Notes under the pieces: generated by a model
The model's input: the letters and a program-made list of their open reading frames with translations, nothing else
Database searches by the model: none
Told to the model about the DNA's origin: nothing
Assembly: GCF_003046625.1 (NCBI RefSeq)
Contig: NZ_QAAD01000011.1
Coordinates: forward strand, 62,001-126,000
DNA from: Mangrovibacterium marinum
GTDB taxonomy: Bacteria > Bacteroidota > Bacteroidia > Bacteroidales > Prolixibacteraceae
DNA length: 64,000 nucleotides
Direction of reading: 5' to 3'
Shown here: positions 28,830-36,302 of the stretch, in pieces
Position numbering within the stretch: the first letter of the stretch is position 1
How the letters are laid out: each line of letters opens with the position of its first letter
Made by a program: the position numbers and the translations under genes

Positions 28830-29684
28830 TTAAAACAGCATCAAATTTCCGTTTGGATTCGACAGATCATAGTTCGCTGTCAACACCTCAATCTTGCGCT
28901 TTCCTCCACTCCCAGTACCATTGGCAACGCTTACAGCCTGCTCAATCGTCTTTGTCATCCATCCAAACTCGCGGGTAAAATCGGCCAGTATATCGCTCGG
29001 ATAGCTACTCATGAGGAATTTCCCCTTAATACCCGATAAAGTCTCCAGCAGCTGCTTAAAGTCATCAATAGAGTAGCCGTCATAATGCCCGCAGTCACTA
29101 TTATAATAAGGAGGATCACAATAAACGAAGGCATCCTCGTAATCCCTCGAGCGAATGATCCGGAGCGCGTCTGTACATTCAATCTGCACGTTCTGGAGGC
29201 GTATAGCGTAGTCAATCGTGAAGGCGTCGCGCTTATTGGCGATCTTCACCGACGTTGTGCCCTTTTGCCTGTCATAACCCCACGTACCGTCCAACATAGC
29301 ACTAAACGACTGTGCGGCCAACACCCATACCGCCCAGGCGCGTTGAATGCGGCTAAACATGTGCTGGTTATTATAAATAACTGTTGCATCGCTATGTATA
29401 GACCGCGAATGCAGGCTAATGCGTACCATCTTCTCGAGCTCCACAAACTCATTTTGGGCGACCTCATAGAAATTAATCAACTCCCGGTTGGTATCGTTAA
29501 TCACTTCAACTTCACTCTTTGGCTTAGCCCAAAATATGGCTCCACCGCCCACAAAAGGCTCAACGTATGTCTTATGTCGCGGAACTAGCGGCAAAATCGT
29601 GCTAATCAAGTTTTGTTTTCCTCCATAGTAGGAGATTGGTGTCTTTATCATTGTCCGAGATTTAAATTTTATATCTTTGCTCAT
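28830..29684 (-). CDS. D12-class adenine-specific DNA methyltransferase (Dam-like)
   Basis: 284 residues. FxGxG-type SAM motif I is TPISYYGGKQNLI with YVEPFVGGGAIFW, and the catalytic motif IV is AFVYCDPPYYNSDC (DPPY). This order is the D12/alpha group that includes Dam. It methylates adenine N6 in a short site that cannot be read here. In phages such enzymes usually shield DNA from restriction or tune gene control. A good Shine-Dalgarno (AGGTGAG) precedes ATG and is itself part of the near-palindrome at 29682-29783, so its translation may depend on that structure. Confidence 0.9.
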   Translation of the reverse strand: MSKDIKFKSRTMIKTPISYYGGKQNLISTILPLVPRHKTYVEPFVGGGAIFWAKPKSEVEVINDTNRELINFYEVAQNEFVELEKMVRISLHSRSIHSDATVIYNNQHMFSRIQRAWAVWVLAAQSFSAMLDGTWGYDRQKGTTSVKIANKRDAFTIDYAIRLQNVQIECTDALRIIRSRDYEDAFVYCDPPYYNSDCGHYDGYSIDDFKQLLETLSGIKGKFLMSSYPSDILADFTREFGWMTKTIEQAVSVANGTGSGGKRKIEVLTANYDLSNPNGNLMLF

Positions 29685-29783
29685 CTCACCTACATACGAA
29701 AAATGCGAATCAGCAGAACTGAAGACTTTTAGCCCTCGGTTGTGCGCTGATCCGCATTTTTATGTCAGTATGTAGGTGAGATG
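29682..29783. promoter_or_regulatory. 102-bp near-palindrome covering the methylase start codon
   Basis: CATCTCACCTACATAC (29682-29697) is an exact inverted copy of 29768-29783. Inside it, AAAATGCGAATCAGC (29700-29714) pairs with 29746-29760 at 14 of 15 positions. Each outer arm contains the same AGGTGAG-ATG start signal, one opening the methylase leftward and one opening an 18-codon frame rightward (29781-29837). A second hairpin (GGGGCTA / TAGCCCC, 29798-29816) follows. As RNA the element would fold into a long stem hiding the start codon. Confidence 0.7.
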
Positions 29784-29849
29784 ACTACTGACAGCCGGGG
29801 GCTACTTTTTAGCCCCTCGTTTGCTAACTCTTATTAGCTATTTGATAAG

Positions 29850-30167
29850 CTATTTTCCCATTTTCCCATCCAACATACCGGCAGCCTGCCCGTAAATGAT
29901 AACCGGATAGCCTTCAATACGCTTTTTGATGAGTGCGGCTTCCTCTACCGTCAGCTCAACTGGTTTATCGGCTCCGGCAATGATGCGGCAGGCCAATTCC
30001 CAGGCTTTCGCCTTTTCTTCGCCGCTTCCTTCGTGGCTGTTGACCAATGCTGACGAGCAAACGCCTTTCAGCGTCACATCTTTAAAGATTCTACCGGTTT
30101 CGTCAACCGGTTCCTGCAAGGCTTTTCCTTCCAGTGTCTTAAGAATTTGATTGAAATTGATTTTCAT
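29850..30167 (-). CDS. Small phage protein, unknown
   Basis: 105 residues, soluble, starting MKINFNQILKTLEGKALQEP and containing GEEKAKAWELACRII and ELTVEEAALIKKRI. I recall similar short proteins (phage core plus VELTVEEIALIKK-like tail) in phage genomes without an assigned role. It sits between the tail genes and the methylase and shares their direction. Confidence 0.6.
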   Translation of the reverse strand: MKINFNQILKTLEGKALQEPVDETGRIFKDVTLKGVCSSALVNSHEGSGEEKAKAWELACRIIAGADKPVELTVEEAALIKKRIEGYPVIIYGQAAGMLDGKMGK

Positions 30168-30195
30168 TGTTATTGAATTTTAAGTGTAAATACTA

Positions 30196-31191
30196 CTATA
30201 ATGGAAGTTGATTGCTAACTACCAATGATTTTATATTTGTGTAATTTGTGCTGTGTGTAACATTTGAATCGCTGACTCTTGTTATTTTTGAACGATAATA
30301 GACTGTATCGCCTACTCCAAACAATGTTGATGGGGTTCCGTTGTACGATATAGTTCTCTGTTCATAAGTTCCAGTCGATGAATTTTTAATCAATAGCGCG
30401 CTTGGTCCTAATGTTTGAACGTCAACATCGAACCCAGAAGACTTGCAAAACTCAATCTGTGCATACACAGTCAAATTAGCACGAACATCTATCATTATAT
30501 CGAAAGAACCTATAATTCCTCGCTGCGTTGGGCTTGCGAAGTACATTGACGCAGTTTGAGCATATTGATAAACGTAATAATTGCAAAGGTCGACCGGTGT
30601 AGTTGCTTCAATTAATGCGTAATTATTACCTCCTAGCTGCCCGGCAGGTGTTCCAAACCATTTATTGTCGTCCCATTTCAAAGCAGGGGATGATGTGTGT
30701 ACAATTGCTAGATAGAATGTAGCCCCATCTTCGATTGCATCCCCTCCATCTGGTGGTGAGCTTGGGTTCATCGTAAACGTGTAGCTTGTTTGGTTATTCA
30801 TAGTTACATTTGACGCAAACACAGTGTATCCTCCCTGCTCGAAGTTGCTTGTCCGCTTAAACAAAATATCAAAAAGATGGTCTGCATCATCCTGAATAGA
30901 CCAGACTGGGAATTTATGCAACCCAATTGTGAATGAAAGAAGCTCTCCCCACTCTGTTGCACTTTGAAATGCGGCTTCAAACGACCAACATCTGAAAGTG
31001 TGATCGTATCCTCGATAGTCGCCCAACTTAAAATGTGACGAAGGCGATTGATCTGCCCATCCTCGCTGAACACTTGAGAACCCCCACCAATTGTTTAAGC
31101 TAGATTTTCTTAAGTCACCAATTGAACTTGATGCAGCTCCAATTGCATTTCTAACGATTGTCGTTGTTATGTTTGTTTCAGGTAGAGCCAT
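30196..31191 (-). CDS. Phage tail-region structural protein, unknown
   Basis: 331 residues without signal or membrane helix, rich in Ser, Thr, Asn, Tyr and beta-strand patterns. A C-terminal fibronectin-like stretch is suggested by DTVYYRSKITRVSDSNVTHS. It follows the long tail protein by about 40 bases in the late leftward operon. A tail-fibre or tail accessory role is inferred from position and composition only. Confidence 0.55.
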   Translation of the reverse strand: MALPETNITTTIVRNAIGAASSSIGDLRKSSLNNWWGFSSVQRGWADQSPSSHFKLGDYRGYDHTFRCWSFEAAFQSATEWGELLSFTIGLHKFPVWSIQDDADHLFDILFKRTSNFEQGGYTVFASNVTMNNQTSYTFTMNPSSPPDGGDAIEDGATFYLAIVHTSSPALKWDDNKWFGTPAGQLGGNNYALIEATTPVDLCNYYVYQYAQTASMYFASPTQRGIIGSFDIMIDVRANLTVYAQIEFCKSSGFDVDVQTLGPSALLIKNSSTGTYEQRTISYNGTPSTLFGVGDTVYYRSKITRVSDSNVTHSTNYTNIKSLVVSNQLPL

Positions 31192-31231
31192 TTTAATACT
31201 TTATTTTTGTTCTTTTAAAACAATCTAACAA

Positions 31232-34200
31232 TTATAGTGTTGCGTATGCGGTAACTTCTGCAATTACGGCAAAGTTGCCAGATTGATCTAACTTACCGAC
31301 CGACGTTCCTGCTGCATTTTTGAAGACTAAATCATCCCCAGAAAGCTCGAATGTCCATTTCTTTGTTCCGGATGCATTTCGAAGCTCGAAAAGTGAGTTT
31401 GTTTTTAAGGCTCCGGAAAACGCTCCGATTGTGCCGGTTAAAGTGCCGGTTAAAGTGCCCCCAGACAATGGTAAGGCATTCGTAATGCCATAGCCGCTCA
31501 AGGTTGTCGGCTTGCTGGTCAACGATGCAAACGTATGTGTATGCGAAGCTGCTGCTGCTCCCACCTCGCTGTATGTATAACTCGGTTTCGAAGATGCTTT
31601 TGCCCAGCTGTACACATCGCTTGCCGGGCGCGAATCACTCAGGCGGCTGTCGGTTGTCAGCACACCGTCGGTAATGCCATAGCCGCTCAAGGTTGTTGGC
31701 TTGCTGGTCAACGACGCAAACGTATGTGTATGCGAAGCTGCTGCTGCTCCCACCTCGCTGTATGTATAACTCGGTTTCGAAGATGCTTTTGCCCAGCTGT
31801 ACACATCGCTTGCCGGGCGCGAATCGCTCAGGCGGCTGTCGGTTATCAGCACACCGTCGGTAATCCCATAGCCGCTCAAGGTCGTCGGCTTGCTGGTCAA
31901 CGATGCAAAGGTGTGCGTGTGCGAAGCTGCGGCTGCTCCTACTTCAGAGTATGTATAACTCGGTTTCGAAGATGCTTTTGCCCAGCTGTACACATCGCTT
32001 GCCGGGCGCGAATCGCTCAGGCGGCTGTCGGTCGTCAGCACACCGTCGGTAATCCCGTACCCGCTCAAGGTCGTCGGCTTACTGGTCAACGATGCAAAGG
32101 TGTGCGTGTGCGAAGCTGCTGCTGCTCCTACCTCACTGTAGGTATAACTCGGTTTCGAAGATGCTTTTGCCCAGCTGTACACGTCGCTTGCCGGGCGCGA
32201 ATCGCTCAGGCGGCTGTCGGTCGTCAGCACACCGTCGGTAATCCCGTACCCGCTCAAGGTCGTCGGCTTGCTGGTCAACGATGCAAAGGCGTGTGCATGC
32301 CCTGTCTGAAATTCGGACAACGTGGTGTAACTTAACCAATCTGGTTTGTCGGTTAATTCGATCCAGCTGCTTACACCTCCTGTCACGTTAGCCGACAGCA
32401 CGCCGTTTGCGTCAATACTGAGCCCATCGCCTACCTTCACACCTCCCAACGCAGACGGTGAAGCAACCGGCAGGTTGTCCCAAATGGTGCCAGGTGTATA
32501 GCCTTCAATTCCAAATGCCGTCACTTCACCATCCGCCGCAAAGCTGGTCTTTGCCCGGATGTACTCTGACGCGGTTCCTGGGTTAACTACCTCGAAGTAA
32601 TCGGTCCAGGCGGGGCGGTTATTCAAAGTATCCCAATTCGCAATCGACATGCTACCAGATGAGCCCCCAGATGCCCCTGCTCCACTAGATGACCCTGTAC
32701 TTGAACTACCATTAATCACATAGTCCGACTCCTGCCCAGTGACCAATGAAAGGCTCAACACTTCAACATACTGACCTTCTATTGTTTGGTTGAAATCATC
32801 GAAGCTAATGCCGGTTTCAAGCAGTCGTAAATTAGAGTTGTTGGCATCCGAGATAACCAGATTCATTCGTGGTATGATGTCTGCGAATGTTCCCTCATAA
32901 GCTCTACGCGGGCTGCGTTGTATGCTCGAATTTATACGACCGATCAATTCAGCCCATGAGTAAAAGGCCGATGATCCTGAAGCAAACCCGCTCGATGGAG
33001 AGCCATCAGCCCGCAAAATGCCGCCTTTATAGATAACATCGTTGTTCACGATCTGCGGGATCACTCCAATAACAAGCGATATATCATCGGGCACATTGTT
33101 ATTATTCTGATTATTAATAACTGTAAACGATTTACTTCCGCTATAACTATCTTCCTCATCCAAAAGTAGCTCTAACGAAAAGTCAGCGTATGCAGCGCCT
33201 ATAATGTCTGGGCTATTGGGGCTGTCAAGCCCTATTTTCAAAACGCCATTATTCGGAATCGGCGGGATGGTTTCCGAGAATGAACGAAGATTCTCGCCTA
33301 TTTCTGCAAGTGTATACACACCAATTGTTGAAGGAAGAATTGTCGGCAAGCTGCCCGGAGTCCAAACCCATTCGTCATCACTGTTAACTAGCGAATAATA
33401 ACTTCCATCTTCGGCTGCAAACCAAATATACAGCGAGAAAGTCGTATTCAGATCAGCTGAATTAGATACAATTCCGTATTTAAACGATAATTTCAAACTG
33501 CCGTTGCCAGCGTTCAAAAAATCAATGCTTTTCCAAACGCCGTCGAATATTGGAGCTGATAACTGCATAGGTATGAAGAGATATACATTACCATCGGAAT
33601 CAAGTGGTTTTATGGCGTACCCAAACCCATCAGACACATCCCAATATTTCAGATTCCCGGAGCCGTCAAGCTGTGAAAAATCGCCATTTTTAATGACATT
33701 GCTTTGATAACCATAGTCCTGCTCGATCGTGATATTGCGAACAGCTGGAAGCATATTCATATCGGTTTCACCCTCGCTCCACCAGCTACTTTCATCCTCA
33801 ATGCTTTGAATAATGTTGCCCGATGAAACGGCAGATCCATTCTCATAAGATCTATATGTCACATCACCTCCGACTGGAATTAATGTGTATGAGGTGATCC
33901 ACCATTCGCCGTTTCGCTGCAGTATGCGGTGCCCCTGTAGTACTTGCTCCAGCACTTCAAAGCAGGTCATACCTTCAAACGCTTCGAGGTTTACGCTATG
34001 CACTTCGAAATAATCGGTTCCGACCTCCTGTTGCTCTTCTTTTAGGTCGGTTGCTGTGTTTAGATTCAAACGAACTCCCGTATTATTCAGCAGCTGCTGA
34101 ATCAACGCCAGCATCGTCATTCTACCGGTATAAGCATCGCCATTATCATCTACAAAATCAATATTGTCGAGCATCCCAAGCCCATCGTACGCAGTGAATT

Positions 34201-34555
34201 CGACCGAATAAGGAACGGCCACCAATGGTTCGCTCCAGCTGTCTGGCTCAATGAATCCGATCCAGAAGAGTTGGCCCGACTTTTCCACTTCAACCAGGTG
34301 CTTACGGGCATTGCTCGAAAACAGGTACGAAAACTCATAGTCATTTTCACTCTCAACATAGAGCGTACACTGCGAGCCGTAAATAACAGGTATCGTGTTC
34401 GAGCTGTCGCCCCAGGTGAATTTAGCGCCTGCCGACATATAATTCCGGTAAGTCACTGCTCCTGAATAGTCAAGCTGTTTAATGCGAACAACAGTGTTCA
34501 CATCGTGGATATCTTTATATTGAAACTGAATGATAGTACCGTATGCCATTTTCAA
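31232..34555 (-). CDS. Large phage tail protein with five-fold 63-residue repeat
   Basis: 1107 residues. The N-terminal ~140 residues (MKMAYGTIIQFQYKDIHD) look like a phage tail hub or baseplate attachment part. A middle beta-rich region follows, then a Ser/Gly linker (STGSSSGAGASGGSSGSMS, about residue 625). A 63-residue repeat with LTSKPTTLSGYGITDGV and SWAKASSKPSYTYSEVGAAA then runs between about residues 755 and 1020. These SKPTTLSGYGITD-type repeats are common in phage tail fibres. The C-terminus (TGTIGAFSGALKTN) resembles fibre tips. It lies between the DGR and other tail genes and probably forms a side or central fibre. Confidence 0.75.
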   Translation of the reverse strand: MKMAYGTIIQFQYKDIHDVNTVVRIKQLDYSGAVTYRNYMSAGAKFTWGDSSNTIPVIYGSQCTLYVESENDYEFSYLFSSNARKHLVEVEKSGQLFWIGFIEPDSWSEPLVAVPYSVEFTAYDGLGMLDNIDFVDDNGDAYTGRMTMLALIQQLLNNTGVRLNLNTATDLKEEQQEVGTDYFEVHSVNLEAFEGMTCFEVLEQVLQGHRILQRNGEWWITSYTLIPVGGDVTYRSYENGSAVSSGNIIQSIEDESSWWSEGETDMNMLPAVRNITIEQDYGYQSNVIKNGDFSQLDGSGNLKYWDVSDGFGYAIKPLDSDGNVYLFIPMQLSAPIFDGVWKSIDFLNAGNGSLKLSFKYGIVSNSADLNTTFSLYIWFAAEDGSYYSLVNSDDEWVWTPGSLPTILPSTIGVYTLAEIGENLRSFSETIPPIPNNGVLKIGLDSPNSPDIIGAAYADFSLELLLDEEDSYSGSKSFTVINNQNNNNVPDDISLVIGVIPQIVNNDVIYKGGILRADGSPSSGFASGSSAFYSWAELIGRINSSIQRSPRRAYEGTFADIIPRMNLVISDANNSNLRLLETGISFDDFNQTIEGQYVEVLSLSLVTGQESDYVINGSSSTGSSSGAGASGGSSGSMSIANWDTLNNRPAWTDYFEVVNPGTASEYIRAKTSFAADGEVTAFGIEGYTPGTIWDNLPVASPSALGGVKVGDGLSIDANGVLSANVTGGVSSWIELTDKPDWLSYTTLSEFQTGHAHAFASLTSKPTTLSGYGITDGVLTTDSRLSDSRPASDVYSWAKASSKPSYTYSEVGAAAASHTHTFASLTSKPTTLSGYGITDGVLTTDSRLSDSRPASDVYSWAKASSKPSYTYSEVGAAAASHTHTFASLTSKPTTLSGYGITDGVLITDSRLSDSRPASDVYSWAKASSKPSYTYSEVGAAAASHTHTFASLTSKPTTLSGYGITDGVLTTDSRLSDSRPASDVYSWAKASSKPSYTYSEVGAAAASHTHTFASLTSKPTTLSGYGITNALPLSGGTLTGTLTGTIGAFSGALKTNSLFELRNASGTKKWTFELSGDDLVFKNAAGTSVGKLDQSGNFAVIAEVTAYATL
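31494..32290 (-). repeat. 189-bp tandem repeat array inside the tail gene
   Basis: Four full units and a partial one with 189-bp spacing (for example GGTTGT at 31502 and again at 31691). Units are nearly identical over long stretches, with differences mostly at third codon positions. All keep frame, so recombination would lengthen or shorten the fibre in 63-residue steps. Confidence 0.9.
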
Positions 34556-34560
34556 TGCAT

Positions 34561-34776
34561 TTAAAGAGCCTGTAGCTCGATTATCTCGGCAACCTCTTCG
34601 GCTGTTGGTTCATGGTCGAGTGTTACCTCGTTGTACTCGTAATGCTTTGCTGAATTATCGCTTTCTGATTCAGATGCCTCTACCTGCTTAATGTTCCAGC
34701 GCACATGCCATTTGCCAAGGCCGATTTGCTCAACCTGAAGTGGCTGCTCGTTTCTTTGTTCTGTTCTTACTTCCAT
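34561..34776 (-). CDS. Small phage protein next to the RT
   Basis: 71 residues (MEVRTEQRNEQPLQVEQIGL; then GKWHVRWNIKQVE, an acidic SESESD stretch and YEYNEVTLDHEPT). It lies between the RT stop (12 bases) and the tail gene. It is too short and has the wrong composition for an Avd accessory protein (typically a basic helical bundle of over 100 residues). Probably a tail-related protein. Function unknown. Confidence 0.6.
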   Translation of the reverse strand: MEVRTEQRNEQPLQVEQIGLGKWHVRWNIKQVEASESESDNSAKHYEYNEVTLDHEPTAEEVAEIIELQAL

Positions 34777-34787
34777 AGCTATATTTA

Positions 34788-36053
34788 TTAGGTGAATTGA
34801 TAAAATCCGCTTTGCTCTACAATTACCGTTTTAAACGGCAACATCGCCTTGTTTACTTGTTGAATAGCCTTTATAAGCATGTTTGATCCGGTAAATATTA
34901 CGCGAAGCTCTCCTTCGTACCTAACTTGAAGCTTCAGACACTTACGGTGTGCCGATTCGTTGTACTTGCTCTCATTCAACTCGTAGTCAACAACCTCAAT
35001 TTCCTTATTTACAACTCGGTTTATTTTTATTTTTTCGCCCGACATGGGCGCGGAATCAACGGTGATTCCCAGTTCGCTAAATAGTTTCATTCCTGTTATC
35101 GTTTTATAGAGATTAATGCAATTTCCGTGCATACACCAACCCTTGTATGAGCCAACCACCTCGGTACGCCTGTGCCCCTTTGCCTTTGCAATTTTGCGTG
35201 CAAAGCTTTGCTTAATTGTTTTACGTAGCCTGGTATGGTCGTGAAAGAACACGTACCCAAGAAAATTGATGCCGCGACTATCGACCGGAAAAACCTGCCA
35301 GTTATTCTTCAACGTGAGGTTTAAATTAACCTTCAAATAGGATTCTATTTCGGCACGAAGCCTATGCAGTGCCGCTTTGTCACTGCCAAGTATGACCATA
35401 TCGTCGCAATAGCGGAAGTAATGACGAACGTGCTTTTGTTCCTTCAACCAATGATCGAAGTAAGAGAGATAGAAATTGGCAAAATATTGACTTAAATAAT
35501 TACCAATTGGCACACCTGTCGAACTATCGATAATCTCATCGAGCAAAGCAAGGAGTCGCACATCCTTAAACCGGCGGCGAAGCAGGCGCTTTAAAATAAC
35601 ATTATCGATGCTCGGGAAGAATTTCCGCACATCCATTTTTAAGCAATAACGTGTTTCATCCTTGTACCTAAGTGCTTGCTTGACCCGTTTAACACCATCA
35701 TGTATCCCTCTACCCTTAACACACGCGTAAGTATCGCGAATGAACGAGTTGACAAAATAGGGCTCCAGAACATTCATAATAGCATGATGCGCTATACGGT
35801 CAGGAAAGTAAGGTAAGCGGTAAATCTGCCTTAACTTTCCGGCATCTGTCACCATTTCGAAAACGCGGTAGGCTGATGTTTTGTAACTGCCATCAACAAG
35901 GCGCTGCTGCAACAAATGCAGATTCGCCTCGCGATTACGATCATGCAGATCTATACCGTACCGGCTCTTTTTGCCCTTGCGGGCAGTTTGGTCAGCCTGA
36001 ACAATATTACTCATGTCGTATATCAGTTCGTATATGTTACCTACACGTTTCAT
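34788..36053 (-). CDS. Diversity-generating retroelement reverse transcriptase
   Basis: 421 residues. Palm motif A is KMDVRKFFPSID (Asp141), the catalytic box is FRYCDDMVIL (Asp217, Asp218) and motif 4 is VPIGNYLSQ (182-189). The [IVL]GxxxSQ form, in place of the QG found in other RTs, is the known mark of DGR enzymes. The enzyme copies the TR RNA with errors at adenines and the cDNA replaces VR. The RT core ends near residue 315; residues 335-421 form an extra domain (VVDYELN; RVIFTGSNMLIKAIQ) that I do not recognise. TR lies 110 bases upstream, and the target gene just beyond. Confidence 0.95.
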   Translation of the reverse strand: MKRVGNIYELIYDMSNIVQADQTARKGKKSRYGIDLHDRNREANLHLLQQRLVDGSYKTSAYRVFEMVTDAGKLRQIYRLPYFPDRIAHHAIMNVLEPYFVNSFIRDTYACVKGRGIHDGVKRVKQALRYKDETRYCLKMDVRKFFPSIDNVILKRLLRRRFKDVRLLALLDEIIDSSTGVPIGNYLSQYFANFYLSYFDHWLKEQKHVRHYFRYCDDMVILGSDKAALHRLRAEIESYLKVNLNLTLKNNWQVFPVDSRGINFLGYVFFHDHTRLRKTIKQSFARKIAKAKGHRRTEVVGSYKGWCMHGNCINLYKTITGMKLFSELGITVDSAPMSGEKIKINRVVNKEIEVVDYELNESKYNESAHRKCLKLQVRYEGELRVIFTGSNMLIKAIQQVNKAMLPFKTVIVEQSGFYQFT

Positions 36054-36163
36054 TTATATTGGCTTATTAACTGTGCCGTTCTCCGATGTTTCGGATACCA
36101 GACACGTTTAAGTATTTTTTGTTTTTTGGCAAGAGCCAGGGCCTATGTGCTTTTAAAAATCAT

Positions 36164-36280
36164 AAGCAAAGCTGAGAGCCGATATTCGAATTCGCATTCG
36201 AGGCCGTGTTATTCGTATTCGAGTACGCGAGACCGGCATTCGAACCATTATTCGCATTACCGCTGCGCAGCAACCCCCGC
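36164..36280 (-). other. DGR template repeat (TR)
   Basis: 117 bp aligned without gaps to VR (36331-36447). On the leftward strand it reads in the VR frame as GNANNGSNAGLAYSNT and so on, with ten Asn codons (AAT/AAC). Adenines at both first codon positions give the widest residue choice when mutated. It lies between the target gene stop and the RT gene. An open frame that runs through it (36160-36393) is a by-product of its coding-like nature, not a gene. Confidence 0.95.
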
Positions 36281-36302
36281 AAAGCACATACAACCAATTT
36301 TT

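Noticed and set aside
31535-32335. Rightward 266-codon frame rich in Cys and Arg
   Set aside because: Antisense shadow of the 189-bp repeat array in the tail gene.
34788-36053. Reverse transcriptase as group II intron or retron
   Set aside because: No maturase or HNH domain, no intron RNA structure seen, motif 4 has the DGR form, and a matching TR/VR pair is present.
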